Part shown: one piece after another, positions 26,296 through 39,744 of the stretch | Numbering within the stretch: position 1 is the first letter of the stretch | Layout of the letters: every line of letters begins with the position of its first letter | Source: Apostichopus japonicus | Lineage: Eukaryota; Echinodermata; Holothuroidea; Aspidochirotida; Stichopodidae | Reading direction: 5' to 3' | Assembly: GCF_037975245.1 (NCBI RefSeq) | Contig: NC_092566.1 | Coordinates: 684,001 to 748,000, forward strand | DNA length: 64,000 nt | Program-made: the position numbers and the translations under genes | Notes under the pieces: generated by a model | Told to the model about the DNA's origin: nothing | Seen by the model: the letters and a program-made list of their open reading frames with translations, nothing else | Databases searched by the model: none

Positions 26296-28824
26296 TCATT
26301 ACAAAGATAGATGTACATAAATGACATAGATGACAATAATCAATTACATTATTACTGAATGTTTAACTCCATGCTTACTTGCCTCTGTACAGCTGCTGCA
26401 CTTTTGTGTCTATATATATAGTTGTCTGTCAACTTTACCAATCATGTGTGTTATAGAATAATATTACCATGAAAAACATAAGGTATAAGAAAAGAGGGCG
26501 AGGTAATCTTTAAAACTAATATCCAACATGGAGCAATCATAGAGTTAATCTATGAATAATTATCCTCCTGATTATAAAGATGTTTACTTTTCCATTGTCA
26601 GAAAATTCTCTCTCTTATCCACAAGCAGTTAATAGGTCTCGTCAGAAACTATTTTCTTAGTTTGTTGTACTAATGTCATGAATATGGATGCTTAAATTGT
26701 AAAACTACCACACGCTTTCATAGTAAATGTATTTATTCCAGCCTACTTTGCATATAGGAATCAGGGCTGAAGTCATGATGGTTAGCTGTCAAACTTTCTG
26801 GGAGAACTTCAACTTCATACATAGTTAGTCTCAATAACAGTAACTTGAGAGACTCAGGCATGGATCCAGGAGGGAGGAAAATGGAAGTGTGCACTCTAAC
26901 CCCCCAACTCCCCCCCCCCCTTAACCTCATTAAAAAATTTAAAGGTAGCTATGAGCAGAACCTTGTATTTAAACCTATATTTTGACAGACATAATCTAAG
27001 TATTCCTCAAAATGCACAAGTTGATGGTTAGGTCTTCATGGGAGTCGACTTCAGTGATCTCAGAAACCAGGACACACCCCTCATTTATTAAATCCTGGAT
27101 TTGTCCCTGATTGTAAACCTTGCAGCATCTCTGGTTGCATTCAATCAAATATGTCACATATCTGCTGTGTACATGGAAAGTATGCTTAAAGGGACAGTGC
27201 TGTGTATACACGTATGGTACTCTTACTTGCATGTTAAAGGCAGAGTCATGCATACATGTATATTGTATTGTATAGATATGTATATTAATTGCTTGTCATA
27301 GTTGACCATGTTCATATTTCTGCTGTTTGTTTACCTGGCTTCACATGTATGTCATGTGTTGTATCCTGTAGCTTGGAATGTGAAGAGTACATTATTGGTG
27401 AAACTGTGTTAAAGTCTTAGTTTATTTTGAGGTGTAATGTAAATACCATGTAATCCTATCCTTGTCTCTGTTTATATGACGTTCAAAGTTTTCAATCATT
27501 AGGGCCTCAAAGAAAGGTATTCTCTAATCCTGCAGAATCGCATACCATAGGAAAGTACATCCACATAGCTCATGATAGCAATTATCACAAATTGTGGTAT
27601 ATACGTGTTAGCTAGACCTGCTTTTAGTTTATTTTGTTTACAGAGAAGGATGGTATCTAGTTTACTTGAACTTTGTTAATCTTTGTTGATGTCAATGTCC
27701 AGTCAAGCTGGAATGTACTCAGTACTAAGGTTTAGAATAAGTATACTTTAACATCTAATACATAAGAGTTCTGCATATTACAAGGATGTGTGTGTTACAT
27801 TAGAGGGAGGTTTTCAGATATGAGATAAGACAGAGATTAGGATGATAGAGTACAACTGTTCGGTATCGTGGGCCTGACTATTCCTCCGAGAGTATAATGG
27901 TAGCGTTCCACTGTGTGGTATAGTGGGTCTCACAGCAAGGTTAAGGAGCCTGTCTTAGGGGCTTTTGTGGGGGTTAAGAAACTTGCATTTTTGAGGTATA
28001 GCAGGGTAAAATGCAAGCTGTTTAGTTAGCTAGTACGAGACTTGATTGGTAAAATTAGGGAAAGTATGAACATCATTGTCTCATTTCTGTAACTCTGTAT
28101 AGATTTGCGTACTCGGCTGGCTGCCTAAACCCCTGATTGTATTGGGATACATTATCTCCATCATAGGTGATACCGTATTAACATTGATCTGATTCTTAGC
28201 TGGTCCTCTCTTCCCAGCCCTGATGTCAACAGGCCCATTTAACCAGAATCTCAAGTTTGAGAGGGGGAGGGGAGGGACTGAGAGGGGGGGCACACATGTT
28301 GGCTAATGTCTAACCTGGGGAGAGGTCCAAGGGCAAGGGTGTTCTTTCCCTTTGAGAAGTTTTGTTTGGGTAAGAGCTTAGATGCGAAATTGTCCAATCA
28401 TTTCCAACATTTCAACTACATTGTGTGTACTACATGCGTCCTTTGTATAGCATAGACGTGTTATTAAATGGAAGACATTTAGAAGGTCACCCCCCCACCC
28501 CCACCCCACCCCATCCAGTGGCTATAGCCCTATATGCAATATGGTGATGGTGAGATGAATCAGAGGGAGGCAGTATGTAAAAGTGTCAGAGTTTTGAGAA
28601 TGCTAATTCTGACAGTGGAATTGGATTGCATGCCAGAACAGCAAGGAGGGAATTAGCATTTTGTAAGTTGAAACTACTCGGTTCAAGTGATCAAAGTGGC
28701 TTGTTTCATTGTTGTTACCCTTCATGCTATGTTTGAGTGATGAGTACTATATGCCATCCTGTCGGGAGACTGTATTAATTCTCTATGAATGCTTGGTGAA
28801 CTAAACCAAGGCTCTACTCACTGT
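26296..28824. other. intron 1, non-coding with C- and G-runs
   Basis: C-run at 26904-26921, G-rich patch at 28260-28292, C/A-rich patch at 28490-28515. No gene. Confidence 0.5.
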
Positions 28825-28882
28825 CTCCTATCCAATGACTCCTATCCAGTGACTCCTATCCAGTGACTCCTATCCAATGACC
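28825..28882. repeat. 16-bp tandem repeat x about 4
   Basis: Copies of tgactcctatccaa / tgactcctatccag. Confidence 0.85.
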
Positions 28883-29096
28883 CATTTGACATTTCCCTTA
28901 GATGTGTAACATACTGTAACAGCTTCAGCGGCCGGGTTATTAATATTCACGATCATATAAAGAGCATCATCATCAGCTCTCAACTATGCAATTGAGGTGA
29001 TATGCTGGGTTAGTGTCATCGGTTTAATACTTTGGCAATAAAAAGATGATTGTCCGTAACAGGAATGACACATTTGGCTGATATAAATACACATGT

Positions 29097-29545
29097 CAAC
29101 ATATCAACTCTCTTTATGGTAAAACTGACTGTGTTAACAAATCAACTCTCTATATGGTAGAACTGACTGTGTTAACAAATCAACTCTCTTTATGGTAGAA
29201 CTGACTGTGTTAACATATCAACTCTCTTTATGGTAAAACTGACTGTGTCAACATATCAACTCTCTTTATGGTAAAACTGACTGTGTCAACATATCAACTC
29301 TATGGTAGAACTGACTGTGTTAACAAATCAACTCTCTTTATGGTAGAACTGACTGTGTTAACAAATCAACTCTCTTTATGGTAGAACTGACTGTGTTAAC
29401 AAATCAACTCTCTTTATGGTAGAACTGACTGTTAACATATCAACTCTCTTTATGGTAAAACTGACTACTGTGTTAACATATCAACTCTCTTTAAGGTAAA
29501 ACTGACTGTGTTAACATATCAACTCTCTTTATGGTTAAAAGTGAC
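29097..29545. repeat. 37-bp minisatellite just upstream of the S2 exon
   Basis: About 12 copies of caactctctttatggtagaactgactgtgttaacaaat. It ends about 40 bp before the acceptor at 29586, so it crowds the likely branch-point region. Confidence 0.95.
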
Positions 29546-29586
29546 TACATTGTTAATGTATTTTTCCTTTCTTCTTTTCCTGACAG

Positions 29587-29680
29587 GCCGGTGGAGCGCT
29601 GCCTCCTTGCGTCTCAAGATATCGTATTCCAAATTGACTTGTCATTCAACATATTCTTTTTACTTTATTTTATATTAAGG
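29587..29680 (+). CDS. KCNMA1: BK channel alpha subunit, exon encoding S1-S2 loop and first part of S2
   Basis: The exon has 94 nt between ttcctgacag and gtaagt: one base completing the previous codon, then 31 codons, ending in phase 0. It reads PVERC...FQIDLSFNIFFLLYFILR and aligns closely with Slo1 QIDMAFNVFFLLYFGLR. The voltage-sensing acidic residue of S2 (Asp153 in mammalian Slo1, in QID) and Arg167 (last codon, agg) are both kept. The intron before it is about 27.8 kb and the one after about 15.6 kb. A 37-bp minisatellite ends about 40 bp before its acceptor, and a C-rich minisatellite begins about 90 bp after its donor. Confidence 0.93.
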
Positions 29681-29774
29681 GTAAGTAACCTCCTGTTGTT
29701 TATATTTGATATTTTAAGGCAGAAGAGGGATTCTCTCAATCCTACCTTTTCCTTTCCCCATTGTCCCCTCTTAG

Positions 29775-30320
29775 CCCCCTTTTCCCATCCCACAACATCT
29801 CCCATACCCCACAGCCTTTCCTGTATCCCACAGCCTTTCCTGTACCCCACACCCTCCTCTCCCCTACACCCACACCCTCCCCTACCCCACACCCTCCTGC
29901 ATCCCACAGCCTCTCCCGTACCCCACAGCCTCCTGTACTCCACAGCCTCTCCCCTACACCCACAACCTCTCCTGTACCCCACAGCCCATGCTGCATCCCA
30001 CAGCCTCTCCCCAAGACCCACACCCTCCTGTACCCCACAGCCTCTCCTCTACCCCACACCCTCCTGTACCCCACAGCCTCTCCCCTATCCCACAACTTCT
30101 GTACCCCACAGCCTCTCCCCTACACCCACACCCTCCTGTACCCCACAACCTCTCCCTTACCCCACACCCTCCTGTACCCTACAGCCTCTCCCCTACCCCA
30201 CAACTTCTCCTGTACCCCACAGCCTCTCTCCTACACCCACACCCTCCTGTGCCCCACAGCCTCTCCCATACCCCACACCCTCCTGTACCCAACATCCTCT
30301 CCTATACCCCATAGCCCCAT
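29775..30320. repeat. C-rich minisatellite just downstream of the S2 exon
   Basis: Units of about 30-36 bp of the type taccccacagcctctcccctaccccacaccctcc. The + (sense) strand is nearly G-free. Frames are open on both strands because of base bias only. Confidence 0.94.
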
Positions 30321-31584
30321 TACTTCCTTTCACCATATATTGTTCCTATTCTGATATTCCAAAAACACCCTACATGGCAATATACCCTGGCCTTGTGAAC
30401 AAATGAAACACTGGGTAAGGTAGGAAAGAAAATCATTTTAAACTGAAGTCAAACTTGTACGAAAGAAAGCTCTTACTCAGTCTACATTTACTAACTTAGA
30501 AAAAAATAGAACGAAAAGTGGAATGCAATAAATTGTTCAAAACATTTCCTGCGAGGCTGATTATTAAAGTCAATATAACAGCGATCTTCCCGCGCTGGGC
30601 CGTGGCTGTCCGTGTGACATGTACAGGTATACCTTGTAGTGTGCGAAAGTAGCCATTTACATTGCCCTTGTGAGTAGGTTGGGAACCATCATAACCGTAC
30701 TTGTTGTAATTGCGATTGAAATTGAGAACACTGCTTTCTGATTAATTTCCTTTAGTTTTTGAAACTTTTCATGTAAAATTTTACTTTAGTTTTACCCTTT
30801 TTTTTTCTTGTATTCACTTTTCGTGATTTTTTTTTCTTTCGATCTCGGTTCCCAAGGTTTTTGAGCCCTGAAGCTGTCACATTTAAAGCTAACCAGCAGT
30901 TCCTTTAAGCTTCACATGTAAATCCATATCACATTTGAGCACATGATAGAAAGAACCAAATTGATAATTTTGTCATGTTTCATGCATACTTCACACTTTT
31001 TTTCATCAGAAATGATTTTTTTTTGGTAGTTTGTGGATTATTTCTGAACCTGCATGTGGTTAATGCTTTAGGTCAACAAACCCTTCTAGGTTCCCCAATC
31101 TAATTCCATGCATCTAAAGTTTTATCATTCCCTCATGAGTCTCCTCTATCTATATTCCTTAGATCGGAATATGATAGAAAATTTCAATTTCATAGCCAGT
31201 GGCTTTATTGTCTGTTCTAGTTGGCCCTGTTTTTCCTATCTTCTCTAATGTAGCCTGGTGAGAATTAAAGAGGATGATTATGTTGCCATAAGGTATGAGG
31301 GGCATCTTATGGTTCAGAAGTGAGAGGGAGGTGTAGAATGGGAATATTTAAGAGAAAAGTTATCATTTATAACAGATATTTAGTATAGCACAGAGTAGTG
31401 TTGCATAAAAACATTGAAAAGTGTTGAGACTTTGTATCTGAGCTAATTTATCACTATAAAGTGTGGTATATTAATTAATGTTACTCTTCCACTTCTCCTC
31501 TTTAGACTTTCAAGGATTTCTTTATGAATTATGTCGTGACTACATTTGCCATATCCAACTCTAGGAGATGAACAGTTGTGTTTG
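30321..31584. other. intron 2, unique non-coding
   Basis: A GC-richer patch at about 30555-30660 (cttcccgcgctgggccgtggc) stands out but was not identified. 32236-32884 is also empty. Confidence 0.5.
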
Positions 31585-32235
31585 AGACCGCCCCTCCCCC
31601 CTCCACAATACCACTACATCTTTACTTTATCCCCTCATTCCCCATGGATCATATACTCCTGATGCTATTTGGATTGGTGCAAGAAGGACCCCCCCCCTAC
31701 TCTCCTCTCTCCACAATCCCACTGCATCTTTACTTTATCCCCTCATTCCCCTTGGATCAAAGATACTCCTTATGCTATTTGGATTGGTATAGGAAGGACT
31801 CCCCCCTTCCACCCCCCCCACAATCTCTCTGCATCTTTACTTTATCCCCTCATTCCCCTTGGATCAAAGATACTCCTTATGCTATTTGGATTGGTATAGG
31901 AAGGACTCCCCCCTTCCACCCCCCCTGCAATCCCACTGCATCTTTACTTTATCCCCTCATTCCCCTTGGATCAAAGATACTCCTGATGCTATTTGGATTG
32001 GTATAGGAAGGACTCCCCCCTTCCACCCCCCCCCACAATCTCTCTGCATCTTTACATTATCCCCTCATTCCCCTTGGATCAAAGATACTCCTGGTGCTAT
32101 TTGGATTGGTATAGGAAAGACTCCCCCCTTCCACCCCCCCCCACAATCCCACTGCATCTTTACTTTATCCCCTCATTCCCCTTGGATCAAAGATACTCCT
32201 TATGCTATTTGGATTGTTGACATAGGAAGGACTTC
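31585..32235. repeat. about 108-bp minisatellite, 6 copies
   Basis: Unit ccacaatcccactgcatctttactttatcccctcattccccttggatcaaagatactcc…ggattggtataggaaggactcccccc. Repeat starts are near 31622, 31733, 31841, 31947, 32053 and 32161. Confidence 0.94.
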
Positions 32236-32884
32236 TTTTGTCAATGTATCCACAGTTATACCCAGTAAATATTATTATTATCTATCTGGCAGAGTTAGTT
32301 ATCCGTGACATTTAAATCAACCAGCTGAAGACTTTGTTGATTTCATGAGTGGCATTCCTGTGTTAGCAACCATAACAAACACCTAACCTCCCAGAAAGTA
32401 CAGTAACATCTAACTAATACATTTTCTATGGATATGATAAAGGCTTAGTTTATTCAAAATGTTTGAATTATGATGCCTTCATTTCACACAATCACGGGTA
32501 ACAGTGTTTGTCCGATCTTAATTGACTGCTCTGTAGAGTTTGCACATAAATTATTCAGGTAACGCCAGAAGGTAATTCAAATAAGACAAGAAACACCAGC
32601 TAATTAAAAAAATCAAATTCGTAGAAAAATTATTGTACTATTCCTCAGTTGCATCTTACAGTATCTAACTATAAAGGCGAATTGTTCTTATAAATCTGAA
32701 ATGTATAGTTTGCGATACACCTTTGTTTACTGGAGTAAAATTTGAAATTATTACTTGTTTGCATCAGTTTTAATAATTCTTTGGGAGTTTCAAAGCAAAT
32801 TACAAAAACTTATGATTGTTTTGGTCATATCTAACAAGTCTGATAATTTGAAAAGAGCAAACAAGTTCATAGCTAAAACCGTAT

Positions 32885-33962
32885 TTGAGTCATGGACCTC
32901 TGGGTTACAGGCCCAGCATGAGTCATGGACCTCTGGGTTACAGGCCCAGCATGAGTCATGGACCTCTGGTTACCGGCCCGGCATGAGTCATGGACCTCTG
33001 GGTTACAGGTCCAGCATGAGTCATGGACCACCGAGTTACAGGTCCAGCATGAGTAATGGACCTCTGGGTTACAGGCCCAGCATGAGTCATTCATCCAGCA
33101 TGAGTCATGGACCTCTGGGTTACAGGCCCAGCATGAGTCGTGGACCTCTGGGTTACAGGCCCAGCACGAGTCATGGACCTCTGGTTACCGGCCCGGCATG
33201 AGTCATGGACCTCTGGGTACAGGCCCAGCATGAGTCATGGACCTCTGGGTTACAGGCACAGCATGAGTCATTCATCCAGCATGAGTCATGGACCTCTGGG
33301 TTACAGGCCTAACATGAGTCTTGGACCTCTGGGTTACAGGCCCAGCACGAGTCATGGACCTCTGGTTACCGGCCCGGCATGAGTCATGGACCTCTGGGTA
33401 CAGGCCCAGCATGAGTCATGGACCTCTGGTGTACAGGCCCAGCATGAGTCATTCATCCAGCATGAGTCATGGACCTCTGGGTTACAGGCCCAGCATGAGT
33501 CTTGGACCTCTGGGTTACAGGACCCAGCACGAGTCATGGACCTCTGGTTACCGGCCCGGCATGAGTCATGGACCTCTGGGTACAGGCCCAGCATGAGTCA
33601 TGGACCTCTGGGTTACAGGCCCAGCATGAGTCACTCATCCAGCATGAGTCATGGACCTCTGGGTTACAGGCCCAGCATGAGTCATTCACCCAGCATGAGT
33701 CATTCATCCAGCATGAGTCATGGACCTCTGGGTTTCAGGCCCAGCATGAGTCATTCATCCAGCATGAGTCATGGACCTCTGGGTTTCAGGCCCAGCATGA
33801 GTCATTCATCCAGCATGAGTCATGGACCTCTGGGTTACAGGCCCAGCATGAGTCGCTCATCCAGCATGAGTCTTGGACCCTGGGTTACAGGCCCAGCATG
33901 AGTCTTGGACCTCTGGGTTACAGGCCCAGCATGAGTCATGGATCTCTGGGTTACAGGCCCAG
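32885..33962. repeat. 33-bp minisatellite with many TGAGTCA motifs
   Basis: About 33 units of gagtcatggacctctgggttacaggcccagcat, plus shorter tcattcatccagcatgag units. The period is divisible by three, so frames stay open for over 100 codons. I judge these non-coding because they lie within an intron and have no splice context. Some 25 or more copies carry the perfect palindromic AP-1 consensus TGAGTCA. Confidence 0.95.
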
Positions 33963-34049
33963 GGAGCCAGTCAGAAGCCACAGTACTGTGCATTCCCTGT
34001 AACAAGGGATAATGACCCAGTTTCATTTGAAATGGCTATATAGGAATCG

Positions 34050-34125
34050 CCACCAACTAAATGCTCAGTCGGTACAGCACTGGGCGTGTAACCCAGAGGT
34101 CACTGGTTCAAATCCTGCTCTTTGC
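34050..34125 (+). repeat. tRNA-like sequence (Thr-type), probably a SINE head
   Basis: gctcagtcggtacagcactgggcgtgtaacccagaggtcactggttcaaatcctgctc resembles a tRNA. The A-box region is gctcagtcgg, the anticodon stem ctggg/cccag has loop cgtgtaa, and the B box is ggttcaaatcc. Loop position 33 is G instead of U, and the D and acceptor stems do not pair well. It is therefore a pseudogene or SINE head. The anticodon position would read TGT (Thr). Confidence 0.6.
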
Positions 34126-34472
34126 AAGTTTGATAGTTGGTGTTAGCAGGCAAGTAATCTGTGCACTCAAGTTTGAATACATATCGCTTAGGATCCAATC
34201 TGGATCCTCACCTTTAAACTGCTTTCATCACTTTTACTGGTAGCAACAGTCGTCTTACATGTTTTCAAATTGCTCACCATTTATCTTTGTTTGTTCTTAC
34301 CAAAACAGAACTCTAAGGTTCTAGAATAAGTCTAATAACGTGACTGTTTATCTTAGTTTATTTAACCTTTGACCTTTTAGTGTCTGTGTTGGTTGCTTTC
34401 CATAGTAGTTGACAAATACAATAAGCCATCAGTTAATTGGTCCAGCTGTTTTTAATATGCAATAATCTTATT

Positions 34473-34475
<3 letters not shown>

Positions 34476-34506
<31 letters not shown>
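34476..34506. repeat. AT dinucleotide microsatellite
   Basis: About 15 copies of ta. Confidence 0.9.
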
Positions 34507-34509
<3 letters not shown>

Positions 34510-36036
34510 GATGTTCTCAGCTTTTATACTAATTTGAACCGTTGACTATTGTTATCTGACTACATAACATTTCATATTGTTGAATCAAACAGTTTCATTA
34601 TGCAAATTACACAATTTCCTAGCATGCAGCTGGACTCGTTAGTTATCACTGAAGTAATTAGTTCATTGTTCCTTAGAACTTAGAAGTATTAAGAAGCATT
34701 ATTACTCTCCCAAATTGTTACAGTCAGCAAATGGTCTTAATCACTTGATTACAAACACAATCATTGGGTATAAGTACAATTCAGTTGCAACTCTTGTTTG
34801 AGCTAGAGATAACCGTAGACTGTACACTGTGTGATGTACACTGTGTGATGCAGGAAATGTTACATGCAATTAAAGGTTTAATACACAACTGTAATGTGTC
34901 TGGTATTGCATAGCAAACTACTCTTCTAATCTCAGCACATCACATATCCAAAAGTGGGAAAATTGGTATCTAAAGTCCAGATATGAATAGCTTTTTTTTC
35001 CAGTATTTTGTAAGGACAAAAGCTTATAAACCTCAAAGCTACCAAGACTTTTATAATGACTATAATACTCAGATAATCCCAATCAACATCTTGAAGTTGC
35101 TCAATTGGTTTAATCATATACATGATTAATATGTGTGGTTTGAGCTGCTACAGAAACAGCGCTCCGTAAATGATTGATAATATTGAGTGGATATATACCG
35201 TAATAAGCAAGTACTGAATCTTGTTTTTCTTTTGTTTTTGTTTATTATCTCAGTTTAATATTTGAAAGTGTATAGTGCTTCAGCTCTTACATATTTTAAA
35301 ACCACTTGAAATCAATACAACCTGCTTTCAGAGTTGTTAATATTTAATTTTAGTGAAGGAAATGGGATGTGTGCCATGCACCATTAGTCAGTGGTTACAC
35401 TGAAGCGGAACCCTTAATTTTTCTTGTAACAACCGGTTTTCTCTCCTCTTGATACAATGCCAGATGGGTAATGAAATTTTAGATCCACGGAAATGAAGTT
35501 TACAAGTTTGTTTGAATTAGTTTTTGGAAATGAATCATCAAATTTTAATGGAAGGAAAAAGAATATTTATCAAACAAGCTGGCAGATTGTTGGAATTAAA
35601 GCAGTAATTGACTAAGAAATTATAAACATGATTACAATCTTGAGGTCACACTTGTTTGAATCTTGTTGAAATTTTAAACATCTTTTAAGTTTCAGTTTTT
35701 ATTTACATAATTAGATATTCCATACAACATCACTTTAGAGAAAGCAATTTACTTTAATAGAGGCATTTCATTTTTCAAAAGTAGATAAATATTGGAAGAA
35801 TTTTCTGAAGACCAAAATGTCAGAGCGGCTATGCCTACTGATTACAGCCCAAAACATAAATCTTGGACTTTTTGCAATAAATGGCTTCTTGACTTAATCC
35901 TCAAATAAATCATACTATAGTAATGACTTTGAATTCAGATTTCTAACAGAATGCTGTTTTATATGACTCGATTGTTCATGAATTTAGAGGTGATTTGAAT
36001 TTCTTGAAGGGAAATGGATAATTGACAGATGGAATA

Positions 36037-36118
36037 ACTTAGGATAACTTGTGGGATAACTTGTGAGGGCGATGGGATAACTTGTGAGGGTCATGGGATA
36101 ACTTGTTAGGGCCATGGG
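36037..36118. repeat. about 22-bp tandem repeat x 4
   Basis: Copies of gggataacttgtgagggc(c)at. Confidence 0.85.
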
Positions 36119-38955
36119 GTAGAGTCCCTTAACCAGCTTCAGTAGGAAGCTAGAGAATAGATCTAGCTTTATCAAAGTTTTACTCTTTGATTCCATGGAA
36201 AACCTTGTATGCTGTTACAATCATCAACACTGTTCCAAACATTATATTAATGACATGGCCTCCTTGATGTTCTAAAACATCTGTTGTTGTGACTTCAAGT
36301 AAGGTGATAGATTTGAACTGGTAGACCAAAGAATAAAATAGGGAGACAGTTTGTTTGCTATAGTCAGATGGTAATGTTGGATGTAACAAATGTTATTTAG
36401 ACCATTTCTACATAGGTTTCATAATAACCCAGATTGTGGCTTACTTTACACACCCCCCTCACCAGAAAAAATCTTCAGGCTCATGAGTTACTTTTACTGA
36501 TGAAAGTTATTTCCTTTCCATTGCAGTAGTAGACATAGCTGACATTATTTCATCAGGCAAAATGTTCCATTTCCCATCAAACATGCAATTTGTAGGATTA
36601 TTGTGATTTTACTGTGAGCGGCGTCACAGAAGGAAATATTAAGATCTTTCGTTCCAATTACATCAACTGTTCTGTGTGCTTTGTGAGAAAGTTAAACACA
36701 CATCAAGACATATTGTACAAAATGGAATGGGACAGTAGCTTGGATTCTTTGAATATCTCTCTGGTGTATTTATCTTACTATAGGCCTGTGTTATTGTCTA
36801 CATTACTTTAACTCAACATAGTTTTCCATTAAGATAACACCTACTACCTGTACGTACATTGGATATCACACAAAGAGCCCACAATGCTACTTGACTGTTT
36901 ACAAAGTATATGATCTTTAGTATATTTAATTACATTCTTAATAGAAAAAAATGTATAGGCCAGAGAAGGGTTCAATTGCAGGTACAGTAGGAGAAGTAAC
37001 TTTGAGTAACTTTGTTTATGTTAACTCATATCTTTTTGATGCGAATCAGTTGATATCCACAAACATCTGGTTTTAGGTGACTAAGAAAAGACAGTTTGTC
37101 GTAAATTATTTCTTGTTGAGGGTAGATAAGTTATGAAGTGTTAACGCCATCAGCTATCTTGCAATCCAGGTCAGATTTAGGTGGCCTCTTTAACCCATCA
37201 ATGTATGATGAGTGCTGAATAATTGATTAGTAAAGGGCAATCAAGTTTTTACCACCAACAGCTCCGGCACTGTGTGGTACATCATGTGCATCGGAATAAC
37301 AGAGATAATCTTAAAACCTGCATTGAGCTGGAGATGCAGGTATTCTGATATTCATGGGCTGCTTCAATGTTTGTGTTCATGTATTGCTGGGACTACCCAC
37401 TGATGATAATAATGGCTGCTAAATATAACGGCAATTAAAATGTGTGACGTAGGATGCCGACAGCGAGAGGGTTTATAGGACAATTTTAATGCATGACTTA
37501 GATGTTTAAAGTCTGTTTTATTAGGGGTTCATGATATTCTAAGCATTGTCCTCTGCCCTGTCCTACTGATAAAAACAGTCTCTTTGATTGGTGATAAGTT
37601 GTTGAATGGATATAGTTCATAAAATCTCTCTTTATAGATTTGTTTTCAGTTATCATCATCTTTGAAGCTTTTACTTTATTTTCATTACATTTCTCTTAGT
37701 TTAATATTGCAGTTATGTCATCACTCCTTGAGGAAGGGTTACCAAGTGTCCCACTTAAATCAGTAACAATTCAAGTTATGTCATCCTTTTTAGATGATAG
37801 ACTCTGAGCCTAACACATTAGCTGTATGAGAAATTAGTGCCTAAGCTTTTAACAGAATGTATTATTCATTGTTCCTGTGTTGGATCTAGCCCTTCTTAAC
37901 TAGTCTTTCAATAATGGAATCAGATGGGATAACCATCAGTTTATCCTTCCCCGACACAATTGGAGAAATCTATTTCTAAATCTATCAATTAATGTGGCAT
38001 TTTCCTCATTTTTCTTACAATTTTTGCAATTTATGTTATTCATATTACCCCCCTTAATACAGGTCACAAGTAAAGTGCTTCCGATATAGACATGTAAAAA
38101 ATATGCTCAAAATATTGAAAATTATTCTGCTAGTAGTTCTGATGTCTCTAAATTTATCCCAGACATGGGGGAGTGTTTATAACTAAACTTATTAGTATCA
38201 TGCCTCAGCAAGGCAGAGAGCTGTACATGGCTGTAACGTGTTGGCGAAGTTTGCACATGAGCGACCATGTGTTACCTTCCAGCATATTTAGGGGTAATAC
38301 TAATAGCAGTCTACAAACAAATAACGTTCTCATAACGTGACTCCTTGTCCCTTTTACTCACCTAAGATAAAAATTCTGCCTCCAGTGGTATAAGTTATGA
38401 AAACAGTCTGTGAATTCCTAAAGCAGCATCATTAACTTTTAATAATCAGGCAAGATATTGTCAAAATAAAATGTACGTTTAAGACTAAAATAAAAGTATT
38501 AAAGTAATCTATTCATTTTAATAAATTAGTGGTGTATATAGCCTGTAGACTTAAGGTATCAAGAGTTCTCTTTTCATTTCATTTATAAATATAAATATTT
38601 AAACAAAGGAGTATCATGATAGACTAAGTATTAACTATATACAAATATTAGTGTACTTAAAGGGTAAGAGAAGTAAAAAGTCAATAAAGGTATAAATTAT
38701 TAAATGCTTCATTTGCTAAAATAATTTATAACAAAGGTTCAAGTACTTCTGTATGAATGAAGATTCTAGTGCAGTAAATAAAATAATTTCTGAATGCTTG
38801 TGGTTCTATAATTTGGCAAGATATGAGGATTTTGTCAATTTCTGTTGGCTTTAACTGAAAGACCCTTAAGTACAGGATACAGTGGATGCTTTTTATCATT
38901 ATTGATTATTCTTGACATCCAGATGAACTCTGCTTTTAAAGCAGTAGTATGAATG

Positions 38956-39349
38956 TTTTCAGGTAGTGATTAAAACATATGATGTATATATAAGAAGTAC
39001 ATATAATCAAGGAAAATTCAGAAATCTGTCTTTCTTTTTACATACATAAAATGATACCATACAGGTATTGCATGTGTACTGTGAGGTAAAATATTAAACA
39101 GATTTAAAAAACATTAATAGCATCTTGATTAAAGCATGGCACAATGTAAGCTAAGCTTGACACAATTTAATATACTTTTCAGGTAGTGATAAAATCATAT
39201 GATTTATATAGGAAGTACATATAATCAAGGAAAATTCAGAAATCTGTCTCCATCTTTTTTGATACATAAAATGATACCATACAGTTATTGCATGTGTTCA
39301 AAGCATGGCACAATGTAAGCTAAAGCTTGACACAATTTAATATACTTTA
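38956..39349. repeat. direct tandem duplication, about 220 and 175 bp
   Basis: ttcaggtagtgat…catatgat…aagtacatataatcaaggaaaattcagaaatctgtct…gatacca…aagcatggcacaatgtaagctaa occurs at 38956-39174 and 39175-39349. The second copy lacks about 45 bp. Confidence 0.85.
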
Positions 39350-39744
39350 CACAATACTTTAGACATATCACATGGAAAAGGCATATTTTCATCGATACGT
39401 GCCCCTAAAATATTCAGTTTTAACAACTCTATCAACTTCAGGTCCCTGCAATGATAGTGTTCTGTGACTTTGATGATAAACAAATCTTTGCTTTATATCG
39501 GTATTTACAAAACAATTCTAATTTCTTTGGATTTAGCAAGTACAGCACTGTACTGGTAGTTTATCTGGTCATTATAACCACATTATGTCTAGTAATTATG
39601 CACATTATGGCATCTCATCAGTATACTGTGTAACTGACAGAAGTGTCTTCACTTGGTCTTATATCAACTGTATATATCATTAATAGAATAGTTGGAAGTG
39701 GACCCCACCCCCTCCCCGAGGCACACTAACATTAATTTCAGATA

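Larger units (their letters stand above)
34126..38955. other. intron 2, largely unique non-coding
   Basis: Contains only the AT microsatellite and the short 36037 repeat. A 16-bp duplication (tgtacactgtgtgatg) lies at 34825-34852. Confidence 0.5.

Noticed and set aside
29097-29545. Regular 37-bp repeats as a CRISPR array
   Set aside because: There are no unique spacers, units are head-to-tail, and the context is an animal intron.
29531-30406. 291-codon open frame that overlaps the S2 exon
   Set aside because: Only 29587-29680 is conserved. The rest is upstream intron, then the C-rich minisatellite with Pro/Ser/Thr bias.
32755-34026. Several open frames on both strands
   Set aside because: The 33-bp period keeps frames open automatically; no homology and no exon signals.
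34050-34125. Functional tRNA-Thr(TGT)
   Set aside because: U33 is replaced by G and the acceptor and D stems do not pair properly; more likely a tRNA-derived repeat.
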